DNA from: Laguncularia racemosa
Lineage: Eukaryota > Streptophyta > Magnoliopsida > Myrtales > Combretaceae
DNA length: 64,000 bases
Direction of reading: 5' to 3'
Assembly: GCA_037954665.1 (NCBI GenBank)
Contig: JBBMOL010000196.1
Coordinates: forward strand, 186,001 to 250,000
In this document: positions 24,215-34,868 of the stretch, piece after piece
Position numbering within the stretch: the stretch's first letter is position 1
Layout: each line of letters begins with the position of its first letter
Program-made: the position numbers and the translations under genes
Notes under the pieces: model-generated
The model's database searches: none
The model's input: only the letters and a program-made list of their open reading frames with translations
Told to the model about the DNA's origin: nothing

Positions 24215-25612
24215 GTGTTTCAAGAACCCGTAAGACTGCCACCCATCCGACCATGTGATCATCGCATTAACTTACAGCCTGGCACTACCCCAATAGTCGT
24301 ACGACCCTATAGATACCTGCATCTTCAAAAAGATGAGATTGAGAGACAATGTCAACAGATGTTACAGCAAGGTATTATCAGGCCAAGTCGCTCGCGATTC
24401 TCCTCTCTAGTATTGCTAGTTCGCAAACATGATGGCACCTGGATTTTGTGTTGATTACCGGGAGCTAAATCATAAAACTATCAAGGATAAATTCCTGATT
24501 CCAGTAGTGGATGAACTGTTGGATGAGCTACATGGCGCAACATTTTTTACCAAACTTGATCTCAGATCCGGGTATCATCAACTTCGCATGGATCCTCAAG
24601 ATGTGGAGAAGATATAACTTTTCGAACTCACCATGGCCATTTTGAGTTCCTTGTCATGCCCTTTGGACTAACCAACGCCCCTTCCACCTTTCAAGCCTTA
24701 ATGAACGAGGTATTTCGACCGCACCTACGTCAATTTGTGCTTGTTTTTTTTTATGATATCCTTGTGTACAGCAATTCATGGGACAATCATGTACTACACC
24801 TCCAAACTGTTTTTGAGTTATTAAGGGCCCATCACCTTTATCTTAAGAGATCTAAGTGCACATTTGGAGAGCCGCAAGTCTCCTATTTAGGTCATGTGAT
24901 CTTCGCAAGGGGTGTTTCCACGGTAGTTAGGGCCCCAATCGCAAACTGTTAAGGCCTTGCGTGGATTCATAGGTTGACAGGGTATTATTGCAAGTTCATT
25001 AGATATTATGGCCACATTGCTACCCCCTTAACGCATATGCTAAAGAAACAAGCTTTCCAATGGAACGAGGCAGCCCACGCCTCCTTTGAAGCACTCAAGA
25101 AAGCTTTAATAGAGGCTCCAGTTCTGAGCTTGCCTAATTTCCAAGAAGAATTTGTAGTTGAATGTGATGCATCAGGTCTAGGAATAGGCGCCGTCTTGCA
25201 GCAACATGGACATCCCATCGCTTTTTTTAGCAAGAAACTAGCTAGTCGTCATTTGAAACTTGCAGCTTATGAGCAAGAACTAATAGGTCTCGTCAAGGCT
25301 ATTCAACATTGGAGACCATATCTTTGGGGGCGATCTTTCCTTGTTCGCACAGATCACTATAGCCTTAAGTATTTACTTGAGCAAAGGCTGTCCACATCCC
25401 CCCACCAGCACTGGTTTAGCAAGTTAATGGGGTTTACATTTCGCATAGAATACAGGGCTGGCCGGTTGAATGTTGCTGTAGACTCCTTGTCACGTCGTGA
25501 GGACGAGGGTGCGTTGCTGTATGCAGTATCCCAACCACAGGTTCTCTTGTTCGATGAAATTCGAATAAGATACAAATTCAGACACATTACGAGCCCTTTG
25601 GTCATGGATTGA
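24215..25612 (+). pseudogene. reverse transcriptase and RNase H, Reina-like
   Basis: RT copies the element RNA, and RNase H removes the RNA strand. Words in order: RPCDHRINLQPGT (about 24250), the PVLLV-like then DGTWILCVDYREL junction with a frameshift near 24450, LDLRSGYHQLRM (about 24557-24592), a break near 24615, MPFGLTNAPSTFQALMNEVF (24656), then FFYDILVYS at about 24749-24775. There the first Asp of the catalytic pair is Tyr. RNase H follows with ECDASGLGIGAVL (about 25160-25200) and VRTDHYSLKYLL (about 25342-25377). At least three frame breaks make it non-functional. Confidence 0.9.
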
Positions 25613-25650
25613 ATAGGGGACAATAGCATGGGTTAGGGTTTGCGTGATGG

Positions 25651-26277
25651 ATGATATTCTTCAAGGACCGTATCTATCTACTCCCAACATCTTCCTTGAT
25701 CAACGCTATCTTATCGGGCATCCATGACAACACTCATGAAGGTGTAGAGAGGACCTTGCAGCGTATTCGCAAGGATTTTTATTGGTCTGGCATGAAGACT
25801 ACCATCAAGGCATATGTCACTGCATGTCTCATTTGCCAACGTAATAAAGCCGAGCACTTAAGCCCAGTTGGGTTATTACAGCCCCTGCAATTACCACACC
25901 AAGTTTGGTTCGATATCTCCATGGATTTTATTGACGGGTTACCTAAATCCTCGGGTAAAAGTGTTTTATTTGTGGTAGTAGATTGGTTCTCAAAATATGC
26001 TCACTTTATCCCATTAGCTCATCCTTACAATGCTTGCACCATTGCACGGGTATTCCTTGACAATATTGTGAGGTTACATGGCATTCCAGAATCTATTGTT
26101 AGTGATCGTGATCCCCTTTTTACGAGCACCTTCTGGAAGGAGTTGTTTCGTTTATGCGGCACCAATCTTCATTTTTCTTCCGCATATTATCCCCAATCAG
26201 ATGGGCAAACAGAGGTAGTGAATCACACCATTGAGATGTACTTACGTTGCCTTGCTGGTGTTCGTCCAAAAAACTAG
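25651..26277 (+). pseudogene. integrase (zinc finger and catalytic core), Reina-like
   Basis: Integrase joins element cDNA to host DNA. The open part carries the zinc-binding H-H-C-C module (HDNTHEGVERTL about 25723-25758; CLICQ about 25825-25839) and the D,D,E core: MDFIDGLP (25921), IVSDRDPLF (about 26095-26121) and GQTEVVNHT (about 26203-26229). All three catalytic acids are present. It stops at TAG 26275-26277. The continuation is read in another frame from about 26300, so a frameshift plus a stop separate the core from its C-terminus. Confidence 0.92.
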
Positions 26278-26299
26278 GCATAGTGGCTTCCGTGGGCAG

Positions 26300-26964
26300 A
26301 ATTCTGTTACAACACCACCTTCCATACAGCCATTAAAACATCCCCATTCCAAGTTGTGTATGGACGTGCGCCTCCAAGTCTCACATCTTATGTTACCCGC
26401 ACTTCAAAAGTCGATGCAGTGGATCAAGCATTTCTTGCTAGAGATGAAGCTTTAGTGGACATTCGCGCCAAACTCCACCAAGCGCAGCAACGTATGAAAA
26501 ATTTTTATGATAAAGGACATCATGAGGTGGAATTCTCTCCTGGTGCTTATGTTTGGTTGAGCTTACAGCCTTATCGCCAAAAGACCCTTACTCACCACCT
26601 TTCTCATAAGCTTGCTCCTAAGTTCTATGGGCCTTTCATGGTGGTCAAGCGCATTGGAACTGTGGCATACCAACTGGAACTGCCATTAGACTGCAAGCTA
26701 CATAATGTCTTTTATGTATCCTTGCTGAAGCCTTTCAAGGGCGACTTGCCGAACCCACCCACGAAGCTGCCTCCTTTAGCAGATGGTCAGGTTGTCATCA
26801 ACCCTATGGCTGTTTTGCGCACCCGAAGAAACTGAGGCCAATGGGAAATCCTGGTCCAATGGAATAAAGGGACACTAGAGGATGCTACTTGGGAGAATGT
26901 ATTGGAATTCAAGCTAGCATTTCCTGACTACCAGCTTGAGGACAAGTTGTTTGTTGAAGAGGGG
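26300..26964 (+). pseudogene. integrase C-terminus and chromodomain, Reina-like
   Basis: From about 26356 the frame gives the integrase tail (MKNFYDKGHHEVEFSPGAYV, KLAPKFYGPFMVVKRIG, YQLELP). A TGA at 26833-26835 interrupts the start of the chromodomain, which continues as GQWEILVQWNKGTLEDATWE (26836-26895) and EFKLAFPDYQLEDKLF (to about 26955). Chromodomains in this group direct integration to marked chromatin. The aromatic residues W (QWN) and W (TWE) are present. The domain ends 15 bases before the 3' LTR, as usual in Reina-type elements. Confidence 0.88.
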
Positions 26965-26966
26965 AG
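26956..26966 (+). other. polypurine tract, Reina-like element
   Basis: GAAGAGGGGAG three bases before the 3' LTR. It is the expected plus-strand primer for cDNA synthesis. Confidence 0.85.
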
Positions 26967-26969
26967 TAA

Positions 26970-27412
26970 TGTTGCGGATGCATTCATAGGGAAGAAATAC
27001 ACAAGACGTACACGCCAAAAGGAGAATGCAAACTAAGGAATTCTGGCATATTTTACTTTCCCATTTTGTTTCTTTTAGTATATCTTTTCAATTTCCAGTT
27101 TTAATCTTTCCTTATCTAGAGTATGAGTTATTTTTGGAAAGTTAGGAATATTGTGGAATCCTAATCTTTTGTATTTCCCTATATTTAGGGAGTTACTAAG
27201 CAATAAAGAGCAGAGAATTATTTTCACACAAACTCCAAGAGATTTAGAACTCTCTCTTAACGAGTTCCAAGGTGGTAGCTCCCCTACGAGTTGCATTAGA
27301 TTTCAAGGATAGGTGCATCAAGGAGAAGGAACAAGTGTAAGAACCCTTTGTTGGAAGGAGACTTCTCAATCCTTCATTCCGGTGACCCGATCCCAAAGGG
27401 GGAATCATAACA
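26970..27412 (+). repeat. 3' LTR, Reina-like element
   Basis: 443 bp, colinear with 22171-22636. It keeps the same inverted TATA region (arms at 27176-27181 and 27186-27191) and AATAAA. The last bases ATAACA are followed by TCAGG, the right-hand target duplication. Confidence 0.93.
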
Positions 27413-27562
27413 TCAGGATCATACTACGATGATTCTAAGCAGACTTGCTTTTATCCGACGACTGGGAAGCTAGCAGTTGATTTCGGGATTCATGGTTTAT
27501 GGCTTGATTACAAGACATATCCATCCAACTATAATCCTAGAAGTCTCTTGGATTTACCTGAG

Positions 27563-29570
27563 GTACATTAATTTCATTATTCTCGATTTTTTTTTTTTCA
27601 GAATAACATGCATAAAAGCTATTTCTGGTTAAACAAAATTTCCATTGGTGATTATAATCGTAAATAATAATACTATAACAAATCCTCGTCATATCATACA
27701 ATAAACATAACATGTTAGAGAGTTTGAATCTTGGCCAGACAAATATACCTAGCCTTGAGAACAAGACCTAATTAATAGATGTTAAAGAAAATACAAACCG
27801 GCAACATAGGACATGCATATACCAGGATAACATAAAATCTTATGTTTGGCTTTGATAATGATTAGTTGTCTTTGTTGTTTGCGCCTACCACTGAGGTCCA
27901 TATTGTAAGGAGTAAGTAGTCATGGATTAATCACTCAGGGCCAGTTGTAGGTTTGTTGTTGTGTAGGTACCAATATCATTTATGTGGATAAATGGATCAT
28001 TGACTAACTAACTATCATCACATGTATGTTGGAAACTCAAAAAGAAACTGTTAATGGGACTTCGACATCAAATGGAAGACACCTAGGTATAAAAGCAGAG
28101 GAGTTAACTCTGAATAGTTAGATATACGTACAGAAATTAATATAGAATAACTGCGTATTTTACGCTGTTGTACTTATCCATAATTACATGGAATAGGCTG
28201 TTTGAGAATCAAGTATCAAGGCTAGTTGTGGGTAAATTAATGGGGAAAAAATGCAGTACAAGGATCTAGATTTATTTGATGTATGCATTATCTTATCTTT
28301 TTTTTTTTTTTTCTTAAAGTCAACTACAATTATATTTGGAGGAGGAAATTGAACACTAAGTTACAAGATTATTTGCTACCATATGCACTGTTTGGTTTAT
28401 GTTTTTTGAGCATGTGTTTAAGGCCTAGGTTAAAAAGATTTGAGGACCTCCATCCTATTTTATTACAACAACTTCACGTGTCACTAATTCCATTGGGGAA
28501 TTAAAGGCTTATATTAGTAGATATTAGGCATTATAGGGCTTATATGTTTTGAAGATATGATTTTTGCTTTTTCAAAAAAGCATTGAGAGTCTATTTTTAA
28601 TAAGGAAATTTATACTACTAAACACAATTAAGTTAATCCTAACTACCTTGCTTTTTTATTGGAAAAAAGAAGCATTTGACTAATCTAATATAGCAAACTT
28701 TATTTTTGGATAGATTTACTTATGAAATAATCTTCAAAAGTAACATTCGTGATCCGTTTCAATTGTCCTTCAAATATTAACCTTAAAAATATACAAATAA
28801 TCTCTCAAGCATAGCTAGTAGAACCCAAAAACTGTTTCTAAAATGAGTATAGATACCAATTCTTGTGGGGTTTTAGGGACAATTTGAGACATATAATACA
28901 CCAGTAGACATGATTAGTATGCAAAAATTAAATGTAATGATATGATTATATTGAAAATATAGAATGATTATTGGATCAAACTATATGCATGACTAATGAT
29001 TTAAGAAATAAAAACAATTTGGGCACAAATAATCTTAAATGCATGAAAAAAAAAATGTATAGCTACATTAGTTAATTCATTGAACTTCTTATACATTAGT
29101 ACAAGGGTGAATTTTTTTTATCTTAAAAAATTGCCCAAAAGAGAAAAAAAATACCTATGAAGTGTTAAAAATTAAAATAAAAAAGTATGTAATAATATAG
29201 AATAAAAAAAGAAGGAATAGCTCACCAAAATCTTTATTAGTGAAAGTGGATAAAAGTATAACCCTTGACTATGAATGATAATATTAACCAAAAGGAAATT
29301 CAAAATGAAGCAAATAGCTTATTTATTGTCTTCATCAATCAGTTTCACCTGAGACCGGTACCACAATTTCTAAAATTCATACATTGCTGCTAGGGTTAAG
29401 TAGGTGTAGGGTAAATAAAGTATGGGGCCTTACTTGTACCACACCTTATAAGGTACTAGTTCCCAAATTTGAAACCGAAGCCTATCTTTAAGCATCCTAG
29501 AAACCACCTATAACCTATAAAAATTTACAACATGCAAATAGAGCTTAGAAGTTTTACTTTTCTTCTTATA
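27563..29570. other. possible intron/flank, no gene recognised
   Basis: It begins with a GT donor following the RNase T2-like exon. No further exon of that gene was recognised. A poly-T run lies at about 28298-28312. No coding signal I trust. Confidence 0.4.
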
Positions 29571-29953
29571 AATTTCAGGTTTATGTAATATTAAAAAAGA
29601 AGAAGTTATATGTGATATTATAAGTTCTTTATATGCAAAATTTATGGAATTCGTAACAAAATATGTAAAAAAAAAAGAGTATTTTTCTACCTTCATTATT
29701 TCAAGCTTTGCGATTTTACTATTTAACAAATGGGAAAGAATAAGGAAAAAAAAAGAAAGAGATAAATTTCAAGTTATGTAATATTAAAAACAAAAAAAAA
29801 GTAATTTATATGTGATATTTATAAATTCTTCATATGTAAATTTTATGGAATTCATAACAAAATATGCGAAATTAAAAACTTAATTTTTCTATTATCTTAT
29901 TTCAAACTTTGCAATTTTACTACTTAACAAATGGAAAAGAATAAAATAAAAGA
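29571..29953. repeat. tandem duplication, period about 194 bp
   Basis: Unit 1 (29571-29764) and unit 2 (29765-29953) match along their length: 'aatttca.gt..atgtaatattaaaaa', 'tatatgtgatatt', 'tttatggaattc.taacaaaatatg', 'tttcaa.ctttgc.attttact' and 'taacaaatgg.aaagaat' recur in order. The units are diverged by small indels in A-runs. A short echo of the unit's end occurs near 29975-30005. It is non-coding. Confidence 0.8.
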
Positions 29954-31941
29954 ATAGAAATCATAAAGTTAGAGAAGAAAATGGGAAAGAATAAGAAAAA
30001 GAAAGAGGGACAACATTAGGTTTAATAACATTTTATAAGATTGTAATTTATTATTTATTTATTGACATTATTTAATTACATTTTATAGAGTAAGTATAGG
30101 ATACCCGAAACCTATACTTTGTATAGCTTCAAGTACAGGTTCTAAGGTGAGTACAAAATAGAAAGTTCTTGTACCGTACACTTTCCCTTGCGACAAGGTT
30201 CTTGAAAATCTATACTCGGAACCTACATTGTGGCTCCTAATACTCACTTAAAACCTATTCGGTCGAATAGGGTATGGGTGGATACCATGTACAATAAGGT
30301 AACCCGCTTACTCTTATACATTCATGATATAAAAGAAATATACCTTGAAAAACAACTTCTATATATTCTTAAAACTTCCAACTAAGTTTTTAGTCAAAGA
30401 AATTATTGCAATTTGCAAAAGTAAAAAACGTAAGCAATTGTAATTATTTTACCAAACATGAACATGATAACAAATGTGTAAAATAAATTGAATTATAAAT
30501 GAATCATCTGCTAAAGTAACTGAGATGACATCTATATAATAAAACAAATATCCTCAAAACAAAAAGAATGCTAACGACTAGTTGGATTGATACTCTGCCA
30601 ATGGTTCTAAGGAGACTTATTTATATACAATATAATTGTGGCACTTGAGGAATAGAATCCGCTTTCTTCCCACTTGTGAAGAGCAAGAATATTTACTATA
30701 AATACAAAATCATTTTAAGTAAAATAGCATGAATTACTTGACTACGTGACAAAAAAATTTAAAAAAAATGAATGAAATTGAATTGCAACTTGTTTTAATT
30801 AGATACCTTTTAATTATAAAGCTTTGGCTTAAGCATAATTGTTAAAATTTGAAAATTGAATCCCTAAAGATATCTAAAAAATAACAATAGATATCATATT
30901 AAAGATTTGAATTCCATGAAAAGCAATTTATGAAAATTAAAATAATAATAATAAACACACATGCACACGTATATATATAGACATAGAAATACATAAATAA
31001 GAGAATAAAATAATTTTATATTTAATTGCCTAGGTGAATTCTAAAGTATGGAATGTGATAAAAATTTTCATTATGCAAGTAATCAATGATGAAACCTAAA
31101 ATAGCTAACCACACTTTAAGGTAAAAAAGACACAAATGAATTTAGAAGACATATTCTCACACTTAGAGAAGACAGATGTAAAAGCAAAATGAATGATTTT
31201 AACCCTCTATTTTCTGATTAATTTTTAGAGTAAGTTGGATAGAAGGTATATACATATAGAGTTTTGAATGCTTGTTACAAAAATTTTCTTGGCTAAATAA
31301 GGTAAGAAAAGACTTCTTGACTTAAAGTCATATTATTGTTTCCGTTCGTATACATGAAACAATATTTGAAATCAAATTGAATACAATTTTTTGCATCTCA
31401 TTACCTAAAAAAAAGATAGATTGCATCACTTCTTTTCCATGGAATTATTAATCTATGTGTTGCCATTTTTATAAACATCATCAATCAACATTTATACTTA
31501 ACCTACTACTCATTAAAGGTAGGAGTAAAAATCCATGCTAAAAACCATGTTTTCATAAAAAAAAAAAGGAATATTTGAATTTAACCAGCACACTTGTTTC
31601 TAGACTGTCTCCATCAACATAATGGAATGTCCTTCACTTACATGCTTTTGAGCATACATTTCTTGTACTATTGACAAAAGCTAAGTACGGGGGCAAATAG
31701 AGAATGGAAATGTGAATCAAAACCAAGAACAAGAATGGTCACCAAGACAATTGGTGTAGAGTAGATTGCGAGTCGGTTTCTTGATAAGTTAGACAAATCC
31801 AAAAGGTCTAAGAAGAAATAAAGTGTCTAACAATGAAAGAGCAATGTGCAAGTTGGCACAGGCACAAACACACCCATGCTTGTGTATGTGTTGAAAAACA
31901 AAATTGCATAGAGTGGTACATGGGTGGCCACATTTGTTCTA
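29954..31941. other. AT-rich sequence without recognisable gene
   Basis: No coding signal. 30090-30310 is less AT-rich and contains the word 'ggtatgggtggataccatg', which has a short hairpin (GGTAT...ATACC). Nothing more can be said. Confidence 0.35.
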
Positions 31942-32007
31942 TGGTCGTGCAATGGCCGTGCTGTGGCTGTGCCGTGGTCTTGCTATGGTCGTGCTGTGGT
32001 CGTGTAG
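31942..32007 (+). repeat. 11-bp tandem array, six units
   Basis: Six consecutive units of the form TGGYCGTGCNN (31942, 31953, 31964, 31975, 31986, 31997) with one to three changes each. All three frames are open through it only because the period is not a multiple of three. The GGTCGTG core resembles half of the CGACCGTG-type palindromes in the LTRs elsewhere in this window. Confidence 0.9.
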
Positions 32008-32103
32008 GTTTAGGACTTGTTCTATTGTCGTGAAACCTTTTTTTGTCCCAGGATTCGCACCATCTATCACAAGTCAAATTGTTTATATTAATTTTTTTAT
32101 CAG

Positions 32104-32733
32104 GTGTTGGAATACTCTCAATTCCATTTGCACTTGCTCAGGGAGGTTAGATGAGCTTAACTCTCTTTTTTTTTTTGTTGCATTTCTCTATTGGTATACT
32201 GGTTTGCTTTCACAAAGATGTATGCATGCACACCCTAATGTGAAAACACAACCAATATTGGTGAGTTGGCATTTGGGTATAAAAGAAGGGCTATAATATC
32301 CATCTTCATGAATCTAGAGCTCTATTTAGTTGCTATTGAATTTCTTATACTAGAGGGTGATAATCTCCATTAGCTATTCCCAGATGCTAGTTTTAAACTT
32401 GCAAGCCTTGATATCGATTTACATCGGTCCAGTTGCCAATGTCATTATAAATGTATGTCCGTTTCCCAATATGCGATTTATCAATATCTTGATACAGTTG
32501 GTAATTCTTGTCACTACTGTCATATCACATTTACAATCCCCTTTTTTGCCTATGTTATGTCATTCATCAGTGCATTCTTGAGCATCACGGTTTCGGTATT
32601 GTTTCCTTGCCTTTGCTACCTAAAGATCAATTAAGCTGCAAGGAATAGCAAGATCCAGATGAGCATCATCTCCAGCATGGTAGTTATTAGGGCACCGGTC
32701 GCTGTAGGAGGAACCTATTCTTCTGTGAAATAA
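32104..32733 (+). pseudogene. AVT1-type amino-acid transporter pseudogene
   Basis: AVT1 proteins are vacuolar neutral amino-acid transporters of the AAAP family. After a good 3' splice-site context (T-rich then CAG at 32101-32103) the frame reads GVGILSIPFALAQGG, stop, then YWYTGLLSQRCMHAHPNVKT (about 32190-32250), IGELAFGYKRRAIIS and LELYLVAIEFLILEGDN (about 32312-32362), the N-terminal membrane region of the family. The text then jumps to the C-terminal region: IPFFAYVMSF...LSITVSVLFPCLCYLKIN (about 32536-32630) and VAVGGTYSSVK before a TAA at 32731-32733. The middle of the protein is missing. Stops at 32143 region, 32364 region and after KIN, plus frameshifts, show it is dead. The splice-like start argues against a simple processed copy. 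Confidence 0.85.
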
Positions 32734-34868
32734 ATCACAGACCACATCGGAAGCAAAATTTGAAGTTAACTCAATTCACATCTTATAGGCTAGGGGGAAT
32801 ATGGAAATTTCAATTTCTGATTCCAAGTGTCTATCCTTCAAATGTGTGCTCTTTAGACTACTTTTCCTTGATTCTAGATTTCTTATGACGTTTCTGCTAT
32901 TTGTCAATGAAATTTCCTAGTTCTTGTAGGCCGAGTAGACTTCTGACTCAAATTGGGTATTGTTTAGTATTTGTAATTCAAGAAATGAAAGGCACTTTAT
33001 ATCTAGTTTGAATTGTAAATTATGAGGAAACTATAGTCAATAGCAATTGAATTCACAAGAGAATTAATCTAAGAAATTGAAAGGTACGAATAGTTGGATA
33101 AGTTGCACCATAAAGTGTATTTGCAATTAGGATAGATTTCATACTTAAAAAATCTGTTATTTTAGCAATATATATATATATATTTGCAATGTGAGTGCTT
33201 AAATAGAGAGATGGAATTATATAATTGAAGTATAAAATGATTATATAACTTAATTATTTAGAATACCACTATCATTGTACTCAAGCAAAAATAAAAAAGT
33301 TATGATAGTTATTTCAAGAAAATATAGTTAGTTTCCCGTTATAGCCACCATCTTTATAACTCATACATGTTACCTCAGGTGCAGTTTTTCAAAAAAAAAA
33401 AAAAAGGAAAAACTATATACTATATATTAGAGTTGAAAAGATTATATTAATTTAATAATATATCAATAAATGTTCTATATACGTATGTCTTTTTGAAGAG
33501 AAAAAAATAAAACGCATAGTATTTAAAAAGTTTATTTTAATTTCATCAGCTCAACCAAGAGTATACTCATTTAAATTATTTTTCACCATAATGGATAAGG
33601 CCAAACCAACATATCTTTTACTTTATTTTCTCGCCACATACTGACTTTTCAAATGAACTATCTAATTGTGAGAATATATTTTCCTACATAAGTGTTATAT
33701 AAACCCATTTGAATCTTGATTGTAGCAATAATATATTCATGTAACAAAATATAATTTGATTTATAGAGCTACCAATAGTTATGCAAGATCAAAGTAAAAT
33801 TTTATGTGACCTCTAATAAGGGCTGGGAAAAAAATTGATCAAAGAATTAGATTGAATTGAAGCAAATTTTTTATTTTTTAAATATAAGTTGATTACAGCT
33901 CTATTCAAGTTGAATTAAATATATTAATTCATAATTCTATTTGAGTGAAATGAATGGAGTCGAGCTAAACTAATTTTATGTTAGAAAAAAGAAAAAAAGA
34001 AAAAGAAAAGTGGGTACACTAACACTATTAACACACACAATCACAATCCCTTATTACATAAAATATGGTACTAGCTTTTTGATTGTTTAGTATATCATTT
34101 ATAAAAGAATTAAAAATTCTAAATTACACAATAAAACATGTATAAAGCCCTACTATTTTAGAGGTAATGCGTGTGTCTTGAATATTTTTATTGACACATA
34201 ATTGGGATGCCCCTAAGCCATATCCTCATGACCATCTTGATTTTTCGTTACATCTTATCAAAAAAGTAAAATAAAGTATTGCAAAAGATGTTAATTTGCT
34301 ATTGAGGTTAATTTTAGATAATTATAAAAAAATTTAAGACTTTTGCCACGAAATTTTTTATTGTTGTTTACTATTAATTACAAGGTTTTTTTTTTTCTTT
34401 TTCCTTTTTAAGGTTGTAATATGAACCATGAACCAAATTGGATCGAATTATTTTTTAATAAATTCATTTTTAGTCTTCAATATTTCACATTTTTTTATTT
34501 TATTTTTAAACCCTCTATTTATTTATGTTTTTAAATTTTACTCTCCAATGTTTACGCAAGTTTACAAATGAAGACTTTTTTTAACACCATTGATTGTTTT
34601 GTTACTATATAGCACAAGGTGCGATCTAATTGGTCCAATTTATTAATTAAATCAAATAACATAATTATATATATTAATTATGTAAATTAATAAAAAATTA
34701 AAAGATTTAAGAAAAAAAGAAAAAATTACAAAGGAAATGGATGATAAGCATTTATAGAGGCATTTGAATTGGGGGCATCTATTATCTATTGTAATGTGTA
34801 ATTTTAAAAGAAAAAACATATCTTTTAATGCATGCTTTGAGTAATTGCAACTTTTACACAATTTAAAT
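32734..34868. other. AT-rich sequence without recognisable gene
   Basis: Contains a (TA)n run at about 33168-33183 and poly-A near 33388-33403. Stop-rich throughout, with no motif recognised. Confidence 0.4.

Larger units (their letters stand above)
22171..27412 (+). mobile_element. Reina-like chromovirus, near full length
   Basis: 5.24 kb with LTRs of 466 and 443 bp, Met-tRNA primer site, a single gag-pol reading path ending in a chromodomain, and a purine tract before the 3' LTR. Both LTRs begin TGTTGCGGATG and end ATAACA. Flanks are TCAAG (22166-22170) and TCAGG (27413-27417), a 5-bp target duplication with one later change. By eye the LTRs differ at roughly 15-18 aligned positions plus a 23-bp indel, so it is much younger than the Tekay-like element. 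Coding capacity is lost through several stops and frameshifts and a changed RT active site. Confidence 0.93.
22163..27562 (+). pseudogene. RNase T2-like exon split by a retrotransposon
   Basis: The exon lies in two pieces: 22163-22170 before the inserted element and 27413-27562 after it. The right piece reads without a stop: GSYYDDSKQTCFYPTTGK, then FGIHGLWLDYK (CAS I region of the T2 RNase family with its catalytic His) and PSNYNPRS, ending at a plausible splice donor GAG|GTACAT (GT at 27563). The left piece supplies the Trp codon expected just upstream, next to a plausible acceptor. T2 RNases degrade RNA, usually in the vacuole, in the apoplast or in self-incompatibility. The second catalytic block (HEWEKHGT type) was not found within the following 4 kb, so this is one exon or a gene fragment. 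One canonical Cys is Tyr (SYYD rather than SYCD) and another (CC pair) is CF. Confidence 0.75.

Noticed and set aside
22919..25629. Long minus-strand open frames within the Reina-like element
   Set aside because: They are shadows of the plus-strand gag and RNase H, which carry recognisable domain words in order.
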